NCBI GenBank assembly: GCA_022013685.1 | Contig: JAKLPV010000024.1 | Location: forward strand, 1 to 64,000 | DNA: 64,000 nucleotides | DNA from: Anaerolineae bacterium | Lineage (GTDB): Bacteria; Chloroflexota; Anaerolineae; Anaerolineales; Villigracilaceae | Direction of reading: 5' to 3' | Shown: positions 34,890-43,650 of the stretch, one piece after another | Layout of the letters: every line of letters starts with the position of its first letter | How positions within the stretch are numbered: position 1 is the first letter of the stretch | The notes under the pieces: generated by a model | The model's database searches: none | The model's input: only the letters and a program-made list of their open reading frames with translations | Told to the model about the DNA's origin: nothing | Made by a program: the position numbers and the translations under genes

Positions 34890-36758
34890 ATGAACCCTGA
34901 ATTTTCGGTCAAAATCGATGGCGTTCCCAACCCGGCTTTCTTCGGCGATACGGTCGAAATTGTTGTCGATACAAGCGTCTTTATGCCTGGCATGTTCACC
35001 ATTGTCATCCAGGAAAAACCGGATATCCCGGGCGTTTTCAAGTACATCGATAATGCCCTGATGTATCGTCTTGGTGCTTCGGTGGAGATTTCGGCTCGTA
35101 TTACAGATTTGCCGAGCATGCTGCCCGAATTTAATACCCTGATCAAGGGTGAGATTACTTCGGTCGAACCGGTTTTCTCGGATAGAGGTAACGTCCAGTT
35201 GCGGATTCGCGGTTACGATCTCGGTCACCGCCTGATGATCGGAAAGAAAACCCGCGCATTTGGCGATGGCAACCCGATCGCGCCGACCCTGACCGATATG
35301 CAGATCGTCGCCAGAATCGCCGGTGAAAATGGCCTGGTGCCGAAGGTTGATATGAGCGGCTTGGGCGGTCTGATGTATCACTATATCTTGCAATACAACC
35401 AGAGCGATTGGGAATTCTTATGGGCGCGCGCCCAGATGCTGGGATATCAGGTATATGTGGATGGACGTTTTCTGCATTTTGAGCCGGCAGGCAAGGAACG
35501 CGGCACCCCGGTTTCGTTGAGCTGGCAAAACGACCTGTCAAAATTTGAGCCGCGTATCGTTGCCGCCGGGGCTATTTCCAAAGTCAGCGCCAGCGGCTGG
35601 GATAGCAAATTGAAGAAAGGCGTTAGCAGCTCGTCCAGCGCGCACATGAGCAGCACGGTGGCAGCCATTCCGGGAGCGGCGCTGCCAGGCAGCAAGCAGC
35701 TCATGACCGCCTTCATGAAACAGTTCGAAGATAACGTAGTGGATTCCTCGACCACCACTCCGATGATGGCCACGGCCCAGGCAAAGGCGCGCTTTGCAGA
35801 GCACGAGAGTTCTTTCGTGCGCGCCAGTGGTGAAGTGGATGGCGGTGCGCCCAACCTGGTGGCCGGAACGACCATGATGGTCACCAATGTCGGTGTGCGC
35901 TTTTCGGGCAAGTATTTTGCCACCGAAGCCCGTCATATCTACCGCAACGGTCAATATAAAGTCCAATTTCAAGTCTCAGGGCGCAACCCGTACACCATTC
36001 GGCACCTGTTGTTGGGCAAAGACCACGAGTTGAACAAGCTGTACGGCGTCATGCCGGCGCTTGTGACCAGCAATACCGACCCTGAAATGCTTGGCCGGGT
36101 GCGTGTCAAATTCCCGTGGATGCCTGACGACACGCTGGACAGCGCCTGGGCGCGTCTGGCCCTGCCCGGAGCCGGAGCAGACCGAGGACTCTTCTTTGTC
36201 CCCGAAGTGGACGACGAGGTGCTGGTAGCTTTTGAGCAGGGCGACCCCAGCTTGCCGTATGTGGTTGGCGCGCTGTGGAACAGGAAGGATAAACCACCCA
36301 AAGCGCCTGCCGGAGTGGCGATAGCGGCCGGAAAAGTCAACCAGCGTATTATGCAGTCACGCACCGGGCATGTCATCGTGTTGGATGACACCCAGGGCCA
36401 GGAGAAGATCATCATCCAGGACAAGACCGGCAAGAACAGCATCATGATCGATTCGGTAAAAAACTCGATGGATATCACGGTCCAAGGCGATCTGACCATT
36501 GATGTCGGCGGAAAAATGACCGTCAAAAGCAAGATGGAATACTCGCTCAATGCCCAAAAGGTCGATATGCAGGCCCAGACAGGCGCCTCACTCAAAGCCG
36601 GGCAGTCGCAGCTCGATTTACAGGCTGCCGGGGCCGCCTTGAAAGGCACCAAGGTAGATGTTCAAGGCCAGGCCCAGACCAACATCCAGGGCGCGCAGAC
36701 ATCCGTCAAAGGCAGCGCCATGGTTGAAATCCAGGGCGCGCTGGTCAAAATTAATTAG
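34890..36758 (+). CDS. VgrG/gp27-gp5-like central spike protein (Afp8-like)
   Basis: 622 residues. The N-terminal part (about 1-370) is the phage late control D/gp27-like hub (SDWEFLWARAQMLGYQVYVDG is typical). Next comes the gp5 OB-fold: LYGVMPALVTSNTDPEMLGRVRVKFPWMPD, then GLFFVPEVDDEVLVAFEQGD. The C-terminal about 110 residues are short beta repeats ending VQGQAQTNIQGAQTSVKG, the beta-helix spike. No C-terminal effector domain is present, so cargo is not fused here. PAAR gene follows after 15 bp. Confidence 0.95.
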   Translation: MNPEFSVKIDGVPNPAFFGDTVEIVVDTSVFMPGMFTIVIQEKPDIPGVFKYIDNALMYRLGASVEISARITDLPSMLPEFNTLIKGEITSVEPVFSDRGNVQLRIRGYDLGHRLMIGKKTRAFGDGNPIAPTLTDMQIVARIAGENGLVPKVDMSGLGGLMYHYILQYNQSDWEFLWARAQMLGYQVYVDGRFLHFEPAGKERGTPVSLSWQNDLSKFEPRIVAAGAISKVSASGWDSKLKKGVSSSSSAHMSSTVAAIPGAALPGSKQLMTAFMKQFEDNVVDSSTTTPMMATAQAKARFAEHESSFVRASGEVDGGAPNLVAGTTMMVTNVGVRFSGKYFATEARHIYRNGQYKVQFQVSGRNPYTIRHLLLGKDHELNKLYGVMPALVTSNTDPEMLGRVRVKFPWMPDDTLDSAWARLALPGAGADRGLFFVPEVDDEVLVAFEQGDPSLPYVVGALWNRKDKPPKAPAGVAIAAGKVNQRIMQSRTGHVIVLDDTQGQEKIIIQDKTGKNSIMIDSVKNSMDITVQGDLTIDVGGKMTVKSKMEYSLNAQKVDMQAQTGASLKAGQSQLDLQAAGAALKGTKVDVQGQAQTNIQGAQTSVKGSAMVEIQGALVKIN

Positions 36759-36773
36759 AAAGGTACCGCAAAT

Positions 36774-37073
36774 ATGCCTCCAGCCGCTCGTATGGGAGAT
36801 AGCACCGCTCACGGTGGCAGCATCGTCGCCGGGTTTCCAACCGTTCTGATCGGCGGCATGCCTGCCGCGCGCGTGGGTGACATGCACGCCTGCCCCATGC
36901 AAACCCCCGGGGTGCCGCCCATTCCGCACGTCGGCGGCCCGATCCTGCCGCCAGGCAGCCCCACCGTGCTCATCGGCGGCGTGCCCGCCGCCCGCCTGGG
37001 CGATATGGCAACCTGCACCGGCCCGCCCGATTCGATTGTGATGGGTTGTATGACAGTCATAATCGGCCCCTGA
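36774..37073 (+). CDS. PAAR-domain spike tip protein
   Basis: 99 residues, entirely PAAR: PAARMGDSTAHGG, MPAARVGDMHACPM and VPAARLGDMATCTG mark the three repeats, with His and Cys residues for metal binding at the tip. It sharpens the VgrG-like spike. No extension, so it does not carry an effector. Confidence 0.95.
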   Translation: MPPAARMGDSTAHGGSIVAGFPTVLIGGMPAARVGDMHACPMQTPGVPPIPHVGGPILPPGSPTVLIGGVPAARLGDMATCTGPPDSIVMGCMTVIIGP

Positions 37074-37087
37074 TTTGGAGATGCTGC

Positions 37088-37501
37088 ATGTCGCAAAAAA
37101 CACAAACATTTTTAGGCAATGGTCTTAATTTTCCGCTTCGCACCGATGCGCGCGGACAGGTGGCACTCGTCACCGGCGCGGAGGACATTGAGCAGTCGAT
37201 CCGCATTATCCTTGGCACACGCCAGGGTGAGCGGGTAATGCGCCCAACTTTTGGCTGCCGCGCCCACGAACTACTCTTTGAGCCGCGTTCTGCCACCACG
37301 GCCAGCCTGATGCAGGAATACGTTCACCAGTCCCTGCGGATGTGGGAGCCGCGTATCGAAGTCAAGGGCGTGAATATCGTTTTTGACGATTCCAACCCTG
37401 GTGCGCTGATAGCAGAGATCGAGTACAGCATCAAGGCCACCCACGATACCCGCAGCATCGTTTATCCATTCTTTATTGAAGACGAACAAGAAGTTATTTA
37501 A
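37088..37501 (+). CDS. gp25/GPW family baseplate wedge protein (Afp9-like)
   Basis: 137 residues from the ATG at 37088 (MSQKTQTFLGNG) with GGAG upstream; an upstream in-frame ATG at 37046 lies inside the PAAR gene. FPLRTDARGQVALVTGAEDI, IRIILGTRQGERVMRPTFGC (containing the conserved EPR-type segment, here LLFEPRSA) are diagnostic of gp25, the wedge protein that starts sheath polymerisation. Confidence 0.95.
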   Translation: MSQKTQTFLGNGLNFPLRTDARGQVALVTGAEDIEQSIRIILGTRQGERVMRPTFGCRAHELLFEPRSATTASLMQEYVHQSLRMWEPRIEVKGVNIVFDDSNPGALIAEIEYSIKATHDTRSIVYPFFIEDEQEVI

Positions 37502-37515
37502 CCCAGGAGCCAACC

Positions 37516-39606
37516 ATGACCCTGCCTTCCCCCAACCTGGACGACCTTCGCTTTCAAAGCGACCTGGTGGACGAAGCCCGCAAGCGCATCATCCACTATT
37601 GCCCGGAATGGACCGAGTACAACCTGAGTGACCCCGGCATTACCCTGATCGAGTTATTTGCCTGGATGACCGAGTTGATGACCTATCGCCTGAACCGCGT
37701 GCCCGAGAAAAACTACATCAAATTTCTCGACATGCTTGGCCTGCAGCGCATGCCCGCTTCCAGCGCCCGCACCGAGCTGACCTTCTGGCTCTCGACCGCC
37801 CTTGAACCGGTAGAAACGATCCAGACCGTCAGTGTGCCGCAGGGCTTTGAGGTGCGCGCCGACCAAAGCGAAGAAGAGATTACCTTTACCACCACCCAGG
37901 AACTGCTGATGACTCCGCCCAAGCTGGCGCATATCCGCAAGGAGGGCGAGTTTAACCGTAACTTTTTCCCGCGCATGGGGCTGGAAACGTTCTACGCCTT
38001 TGACCAGGCCGCCCCTAAAGTTGGCGATACCTTTTACCTCGGCTTTGATTCCGCCAATAATATCAGCGGGCACATCCTGCAACTGGCTTTCACCTGCGAC
38101 CCGACCGAGGCGGTCGGCATTCGCCGGGATGACCCGCCGTGGGCCTGGGAATGCCTGACCGCAGACGGAACCTGGCAGACCATCAAGCCGAGTGTCTTCG
38201 AAGGTGAGCGCGACACCACCGGCGGCTTAAACAACGAGTCTGGCCGTCTGGTGCTTTACCTTCCACTGGGTTTTAGCCCCGCCACGCTCTACGGACTGGA
38301 TGCCTTCTGGCTGCGCTGCCGCATCGAACAGCGCAACTCTCTGCAGGGAATGTACTCAGAATCGCCGCGCATCAAGCGGGTTGAGTCTTCCACCCTGGGC
38401 GCGACCGTCCCGGCCATGCACGCCACCCGCATCGATGGTGAGGTGCTTGGCTCAAGCACCGGTGAACCGGGTCAGTCTTTTGTCTTGCGCAATGCCCCGG
38501 TGTTGGCCTTGCAAGCCGGGGAAGCCCTCGAAGTTGAAGAAACGCGCGGCGAGAACGGAGTTTTCGCCCCCTGGCAGCAGGTCAGCGATTTTGCCAAATC
38601 AACCCGTTTTGACCGCCATTATGTGCTCGATATGGCAACCGGCACAATCCGGCTTGGCCCATCTGTGCGCCAGCCTGATGGTTCTGTGGTGCAATACGGA
38701 CGTGTGCCGGAGAGTGGTCGCGGGATTCGCTTTTCGCGTTATCGCTCTGGCGGCGGGGTGCGCGGCAACCTGCCGGCTCGCAGCCTAACCACCATGACCA
38801 CTTCGCTGGCCTATGTGGCGCGGGTCGCCAACCTCGTCCGGGCCGATGGCGGGCGCGACCAGGAAGGGCTTGAAGAGCTCAAACTACGCGCCCAGCGTGA
38901 ATTGCAGGCCCAGCGCCGCGCCGTCACCGCGCAAGATTACGAGCAGTTCACGATCAATTTCAGCCGTTCGATCGCCCGCGCCAAGTGCCTGACTCCCAAC
39001 GATAATCCGCGCGGCGGATCGGGCAGTGTCTCGGTCTTGATCGTCCCGGCGGTGGCTGAGTCGGTGCGCGCCGGCGGATTGGGCGCTTTGCATCTCGATG
39101 AAACCTTGCAGGCTGACCTGCGCAACCATCTTGACCAATACCGCCTGCTGACCACTCCGCTCAACGTGCGAGAACCGCGCTATTTCGGCGTCAAGGTCAA
39201 AGCCCGCATCGTTCCGCAGGACTTTATCCAGTCGGGCGAGGCCCTGGCCCAGGTCAACGATGAATTGCGCCGATTTCTCTCTCCCATTCGGCTGGATGAG
39301 CGCGCGCCGCTTTTGCAATCTGGCGAAAGCTGGGATGGCTGGCCTTTTGGCCGCGACCTGTTCATGGCTGAAGTGACATCCCTCATTCAGCAGGTGCCAA
39401 CCGTCAAGTTCGTCTTGGATGTTGAAGTATCGTACCGGGATGTTGTGCCGGTCGAAGAGCGTTCCATTTTTGAAGATAACGAAGAAGCCCCGCTCAAACC
39501 GGTCGAAAAACTGCTGCGCATCCCCGCAGACGGACTGGTTTGCTCCCTGGAGCATGAGATCGAAGTGACGACGATGGAAACAGCTTACGAAAAGGGTCAG
39601 GCATGA
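37516..39606 (+). CDS. Baseplate assembly protein J-like (gp6/Afp11)
   Basis: 696 residues. The N-terminus LDDLRFQSDLVDEARKRI followed by YNLSDPGITLIELFAWMTEL and YRLNRVPEKNYIKFLDMLG is diagnostic. The C-terminal part (RAVTAQDYEQFTINFSRSIA, then PLNVREPRYFGVKVKARIV) is the baseplate J core. It forms the wedge ring with gp25 and the I-like protein. Its last bases overlap the next gene start (ATGATGA). Confidence 0.95.
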   Translation: MTLPSPNLDDLRFQSDLVDEARKRIIHYCPEWTEYNLSDPGITLIELFAWMTELMTYRLNRVPEKNYIKFLDMLGLQRMPASSARTELTFWLSTALEPVETIQTVSVPQGFEVRADQSEEEITFTTTQELLMTPPKLAHIRKEGEFNRNFFPRMGLETFYAFDQAAPKVGDTFYLGFDSANNISGHILQLAFTCDPTEAVGIRRDDPPWAWECLTADGTWQTIKPSVFEGERDTTGGLNNESGRLVLYLPLGFSPATLYGLDAFWLRCRIEQRNSLQGMYSESPRIKRVESSTLGATVPAMHATRIDGEVLGSSTGEPGQSFVLRNAPVLALQAGEALEVEETRGENGVFAPWQQVSDFAKSTRFDRHYVLDMATGTIRLGPSVRQPDGSVVQYGRVPESGRGIRFSRYRSGGGVRGNLPARSLTTMTTSLAYVARVANLVRADGGRDQEGLEELKLRAQRELQAQRRAVTAQDYEQFTINFSRSIARAKCLTPNDNPRGGSGSVSVLIVPAVAESVRAGGLGALHLDETLQADLRNHLDQYRLLTTPLNVREPRYFGVKVKARIVPQDFIQSGEALAQVNDELRRFLSPIRLDERAPLLQSGESWDGWPFGRDLFMAEVTSLIQQVPTVKFVLDVEVSYRDVVPVEERSIFEDNEEAPLKPVEKLLRIPADGLVCSLEHEIEVTTMETAYEKGQA

Positions 39607-40568
39607 TGAACGAGATTGCTCCTGCAGTGGTAAGCGCGGAACTGCTGCTTGCTGCCGATCACCTGAACCGTTACCCCGGTGAGTTGGTCACTCTGCATTT
39701 GCGCTTTCGCGTGCCTGAACAACCTGGCGTGGTTTTGCAATTGGCGATGCCGCGCGTCATGCAGGCTGAAATGTATGATTTGCCGCCGGGTGTGCCGCAC
39801 ACCTTGCCGTCAGTAGCCGAGGCCGGCACGGACTTGCTGGTTTTGATCCCGCTGGCAGACTATTTTGCGGTGGGTGAGATGTATGAGATCCAGATCGGGG
39901 CGCGCTTAAAAACATTTTATGCCAATCAGCATTTGCTGGTGGACGCGCGCCTGGTACTCCCAGATGAAGCCCTGACGTTGGCTGAAGCCTCCCTGCGTCT
40001 GACGGTTTTCGGCAAGGCGAAATATTTGCAATTTCTGCCTGAGATCTACGAAAGCGATGATTTTACATCGCGCTTCCTGATGCTGTTTGAGAGCTTTCTG
40101 AAACCGGTCAACCAGCAGATCGAACAGGTGGATGGCTATTTCGACTCGGACCTGACCCCGCCAGAATTTATCCCCTGGCTGGCCTCGTGGGTCGGCATGC
40201 CCGTGGACGATTCAATTCCGCTCGATCGGATGCGCACCCTGGTGCGCCACGCCACGACTCTTTTCCAGCGGCGTGGCACGGAACAGGCCTTGCACACTTA
40301 TCTTGAGATTTACACCACCGGGCAGGTTGAAATTGTGGAGCGGCGCGCCGCCAATTTTGTATTGGGAGCCAATACGGTTGTGGGGAACGAGATCGCTCTC
40401 GGCACGAAGAACCAGCCCAATACCATCCTGGTTCGTTTGCGGGTTCCGGCTTCCGAGTTGGAGCGCACCCGTTATTCTGCCGAGACATACCAGCGCAAAA
40501 TATCCGATCTTGTGCGTGGGGTCATCCCGGCGCATGTGCTCTACGAAGTGGAATGCGCATTTGAATAG
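39603..40568 (+). CDS. Tail protein I-like baseplate protein (Afp12-like)
   Basis: 321 residues. The C-terminal about 190 residues are the P2 gpI family: KYLQFLPEIYESDDFTSRFL, FIPWLASWVGMPVDDSIPL and FQRRGTEQALHTYLEIYT. The N-terminal about 130 residues form an extra beta-rich domain (VTLHLRFRVPEQPGVVLQLA) found in some eCIS homologues. Translationally coupled to baseplate J by a 4-bp overlap. In Afp-like systems it would receive the tail fibre, but no fibre gene follows. Confidence 0.9.
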   Translation: MMNEIAPAVVSAELLLAADHLNRYPGELVTLHLRFRVPEQPGVVLQLAMPRVMQAEMYDLPPGVPHTLPSVAEAGTDLLVLIPLADYFAVGEMYEIQIGARLKTFYANQHLLVDARLVLPDEALTLAEASLRLTVFGKAKYLQFLPEIYESDDFTSRFLMLFESFLKPVNQQIEQVDGYFDSDLTPPEFIPWLASWVGMPVDDSIPLDRMRTLVRHATTLFQRRGTEQALHTYLEIYTTGQVEIVERRAANFVLGANTVVGNEIALGTKNQPNTILVRLRVPASELERTRYSAETYQRKISDLVRGVIPAHVLYEVECAFE

Positions 40569-40643
40569 ATAGATTTTTTGATCTTCTGCGACCCTGTGCC
40601 GCAGCAGACCTGTGGATAAATCGTACACGAAGGAGTATCTTGC

Positions 40644-41741
40644 ATGGACGACAATAGCGCTTATGGCTTTTTCCCGAAAACACGTATCAAACCCTACGAC
40701 GGCATGGCGGTGACTGCCGAAGTTTGGGCGCAGGCTCACGAAGAACATCGTAAGGCGCGCCAGGCCCACGATGTGGTTTTTCATCGCCCGGGCATTATCG
40801 CCGGTTTGGAAGTTCAGGCCAACGACCCGCCGGATCAATATGTTTTCATCTCTCCCGGCGTTGCGGTGGATGCCGTCGGGAATGTGATCGTCGTGACCGA
40901 GCCGGTGGCCTATGATTTTGGCGCGAACGCCGAAGGCCTGCTCTACCTGATGCTGGGGCATGGCGAGCGCGAATTGGGCGGCGTCGACAAGGATGTCAAA
41001 CAGATCCAGGCCGAGTTTGTGGTGGCGGCCCGTTCCAGCCTGCCCAAACGTCCGGCGGTGGAACTGGCGCGGGTGCGGCTGGTTGGCGAAAAGCAGACCA
41101 TCAAGAATGCGGAAAATTCCTTCCACCCGGCGGCTGGCGAACTGGATTTGCGCTTCAGAGCCCAGATGGGGCCGGAAATTCGGCAGCCAGTCTATATCGG
41201 TCTGTGCAGTTTTGGCCGCGAAGTGGAAGATGTGCCCGCCGGCTGGCGTTTTCTTGCGGCTGAATGTGCGCGTGTTTCAGCCTATCAGTTGATCCTGGAT
41301 GCGGGCCTTGCCCCTTCGGCGGACCTTTCAGCCTACGACCTGGTTTATTTGAGCGCCAAAGGCGCGTTCAGCGCGGATGGCGCTGCGGTTAAGGCTTTGC
41401 AGGCCTATCTTGACCAGAAAAAGATCCTGTTTGCCGAGTCCCTGGATGATGCCGCAGAAAAATCCTTTGGCGCGCTGTTCGAGAAATTGGGCCGAAAACT
41501 GGCTCCGCTGGCGGCCAATGCATCCCTGCTTGAATCGCCATTCCTGTTTGCCGCGCCGCCGCCTGGGGCGCAGGGCGGCAATCTTCAGGTAGGCAAACAG
41601 CTTATTTTCAGCAGCGCAGGCTACAGCCTGGCCTGGGCCGGAAAACTGCCCTTCGAGTCACGCAGCCGGGCAGACATCCGCAGCGCCCACGAGTGGGGTG
41701 TTAATCTCATCCAGTATTGTCTCAGGATTTCTTCGCCCTAA
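40644..41741 (+). CDS. eCIS-associated protein with DUF4159-like C-terminus
   Basis: 365 residues; ATG with AGGAG 8 nt upstream. The N-terminal half (KTRIKPYDGMAVTAEVWAQA, HRPGIIAGLEVQANDPP, VFISPGVAVDAVGNVIV) is of the kind found at the end of many bacterial eCIS loci, and resembles a carbohydrate/baseplate-plate beta domain. The C-terminal half (AYQLILDAGLAPSADLSAYD, ending SRADIRSAHEWGVNLIQYCL) resembles DUF4159. Last gene of the recognisable eCIS set; it might take the place of the missing fibre as a host-contact or anchoring protein, but that is inference. Confidence 0.65.
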   Translation: MDDNSAYGFFPKTRIKPYDGMAVTAEVWAQAHEEHRKARQAHDVVFHRPGIIAGLEVQANDPPDQYVFISPGVAVDAVGNVIVVTEPVAYDFGANAEGLLYLMLGHGERELGGVDKDVKQIQAEFVVAARSSLPKRPAVELARVRLVGEKQTIKNAENSFHPAAGELDLRFRAQMGPEIRQPVYIGLCSFGREVEDVPAGWRFLAAECARVSAYQLILDAGLAPSADLSAYDLVYLSAKGAFSADGAAVKALQAYLDQKKILFAESLDDAAEKSFGALFEKLGRKLAPLAANASLLESPFLFAAPPPGAQGGNLQVGKQLIFSSAGYSLAWAGKLPFESRSRADIRSAHEWGVNLIQYCLRISSP

Positions 41742-41779
41742 GGGCGGCTAACATATTTTGGTTTCTTAACGGTGAGCAA

Positions 41780-43372
41780 GTGAAACAAACGCAGCATTTC
41801 GCAGGCAATGTTTTTCAACGGGGGCGCGGAATTTTGCGCGCACTCTTTGCCTGTGCTGCTGTTTTTTCATTGCTGGCTGGCTCCGTTAACCCGGGTTCGG
41901 CGGAAGGTGACCCTCGCGTTTTGCATGAACAAGTCACGGTGCAATCCTCGCACTGGCAGTTGTTGCGTTGGAATGACGGTTCTGTAGTTTGCAATATTTA
42001 TGTCGATCATGCATCCCAGCCCAGCATCGATGATGTGAATTTCTCGTGCGGCAGCAAGGTATCGCAAACCTGGCTTTCGACCCCGGCTTGCAGCCCGGCT
42101 CAATATGGAGCCAGCAGTTCCAACTGTACAGGGCTGATGCTGCGCTATCTCGGCGGGCAAACACGTACGGAAACCAAAGTGGTCGAATTGCCAGAAATCA
42201 CGATGCGCCTTTATCTGACGGATTGCCTGCCCGGCCAGTGGTGCGAAAACAGACCCGGTCTGCGGCTTATTGCCGAAGAACCCGTTGATGGCCACCAGAT
42301 CACCAATATTTATGTGCGTGTCGTCGATAACGAGAAAGCTTTTAATGGGCCTGTAAGCGAGTTAAAATTGCCGCCCACTGGCGAAAAGGGAGAATGGCTG
42401 GAATATTGGGCTGAATCTGATTTTGGAGACCGCAGTCAGCGCTTCCAGGTTAAGTATCGCTCTTACTCAGGTGTACAAGATGGACGTCAGGTTTACCGCT
42501 TCGATCTGCTCACTGAAGAATGGGCTTCATCGCTTCCGGGCGGCGCACTGCTCTGGCAAATGTTCCCCCCGGCAGATGGTTCTCTGCCGAAATTATTCGA
42601 ACAGCCTCTTGCCCCCGGATACCTGGCCACTACCAACCGCTACGCCTTGCTGGCCGGGAATCTAATCCGCAATGGTCTGGTGGATGATGCGGCCTCCTGC
42701 TCAGACCGGGGCGTTCTGCAAAATGGCGCAGCTTCGGTTTGCGGAGAACGGGCGGCGGCCGAAGCAGTGCTGACCTGGCAAAACAAGTATGACGCCCAGA
42801 TTTATGCCGCAGGTTTGCGTTACAACGTCCCAGCGCGGATCATCAAAGGCGTTATTGCCCAGGAATCACAGTTCTGGCCCGAATCATCTGACCCCTATGA
42901 GCGCGGTCTGGGTTATATCACCGAGAAGGGCGTTTCGATGCTCCTGCTCTGGAACCTGGACTATTACGCCGAGGCTTGTCTGCCAATTTATGGGCGGGCA
43001 GGCTGTGCTGCCGGGTATACCAGTATGCGCGAAGACCGCCAGATCACCCTTCGCCGCGCCGTTTTCGATCGCATTGGCAGCGAGTCTGAAATCGATCTGA
43101 TCGCAGCGATGTTATATGCCAGCGCCGCCCAGACCCAGCAGATGGTCAAAAACGTAACTCGCGCTGAACCGGCTGAAGCAAGCACCTATGAAGACATGTG
43201 GATGATGACAATCGCCAATTACTACGCCGGTTCGGGCTGCCTTGGGAATGCGCTGAACGCTTCGCTCAACGAAACCTACCCGCTCAAGTGGCAAACCCTG
43301 GCCGGGTATCTCGAAGAAACCTGCGCCATTGCCGATGCTTATGTTGACCGGGTAATCAACTACTCAGATTAA
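41780..43372 (+). CDS. Secreted lytic-transglycosylase-like protein
   Basis: 530 residues from the GTG at 41780, which puts a signal peptide at the start (RALFACAAVFSLLAG then SAEG); a TTG at 41717 would overlap the previous gene. The N-terminal half is a beta-rich domain with several Cys. The C-terminal half holds an SLT-type segment: AAGLRYNVPARIIKGVIAQESQFWP, whose Glu (in QES) is the catalytic acid of lytic transglycosylases. It is 38 bp downstream of the eCIS set and same strand, so it may open the cell wall for particle exit or attachment. Confidence 0.7.
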   Translation: MKQTQHFAGNVFQRGRGILRALFACAAVFSLLAGSVNPGSAEGDPRVLHEQVTVQSSHWQLLRWNDGSVVCNIYVDHASQPSIDDVNFSCGSKVSQTWLSTPACSPAQYGASSSNCTGLMLRYLGGQTRTETKVVELPEITMRLYLTDCLPGQWCENRPGLRLIAEEPVDGHQITNIYVRVVDNEKAFNGPVSELKLPPTGEKGEWLEYWAESDFGDRSQRFQVKYRSYSGVQDGRQVYRFDLLTEEWASSLPGGALLWQMFPPADGSLPKLFEQPLAPGYLATTNRYALLAGNLIRNGLVDDAASCSDRGVLQNGAASVCGERAAAEAVLTWQNKYDAQIYAAGLRYNVPARIIKGVIAQESQFWPESSDPYERGLGYITEKGVSMLLLWNLDYYAEACLPIYGRAGCAAGYTSMREDRQITLRRAVFDRIGSESEIDLIAAMLYASAAQTQQMVKNVTRAEPAEASTYEDMWMMTIANYYAGSGCLGNALNASLNETYPLKWQTLAGYLEETCAIADAYVDRVINYSD

Positions 43373-43426
43373 TGATGATTGTAGTTGCATCTGCCAAACA
43401 AGATTTTTTAACATCGCAAAATCTGC

Positions 43427-43455
43427 TTGACTTGTTCTTTTCGTTGATGTAAACT
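43427..43455 (+). promoter_or_regulatory. Promoter of the ABC exporter leader
   Basis: TTGACT (43427-43432), 17-bp spacer, TAAACT (43450-43455). Transcription would begin near 43462, about 190 nt before the ABC transporter ATG and 35 nt before the leader peptide. Confidence 0.65.
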
Positions 43456-43496
43456 AAATCACTTTGGCGATACCCAAAAGAAAGGAGGCGCATTCC

Positions 43497-43568
43497 ATGT
43501 TCGTTTATTTTATTGCCCAACCAAATCATCATATTTTCCATCCTCGGAGTGCGCCTGTTGACCGCTGA
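43497..43568 (+). CDS. Leader peptide of the ABC exporter (23 aa)
   Basis: A 24-codon frame starting ATGTTCGTTTAT behind the strong Shine-Dalgarno AAAGGAGG (43482-43489), ending TGA at 43566-43568; the C-terminal part reads FIAQPNHHIFHPRSAPVDR. It has no function motif. The ribosome-site region GGCGCATTCC (43487-43496) can pair with GGAGTGCGCC (43546-43555) inside the frame, and the stop codon lies in the loop of TGACCG-CTGA-CGGTCA (43559-43574). It ends 27 nt before a terminator. This is the arrangement of translation-dependent attenuators such as BmrB upstream of BmrCD in Bacillus subtilis. Confidence 0.75.
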   Translation: MFVYFIAQPNHHIFHPRSAPVDR

Positions 43569-43595
43569 CGGTCATCGGTTACCCACGTGTTTTTC

Positions 43596-43628
43596 GCCAC
43601 GTTGCACTTCGGCAGCGTGGCTTTTTTA
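43596..43628 (+). terminator. Attenuator terminator upstream of the ABC exporter
   Basis: Stem GCCACGTTGC / GCAGCGTGGC (one G-U pair) with loop ACTTCG, followed by six T. It lies 23-55 bp before the ATG of the first ABC gene, so it must be read through for expression. ACGTG (43585-43589) can pair with CACGT (43598-43602) and could act as part of an antiterminator. Confidence 0.85.
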
Positions 43629-43650
43629 TTGCATCAAACTTGACAACACC

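Noticed and set aside
41717-41779. TTG start of the lytic-transglycosylase-like protein
   Set aside because: It overlaps the previous gene and pushes the signal peptide inwards; the GTG at 41780 gives a normal signal peptide.
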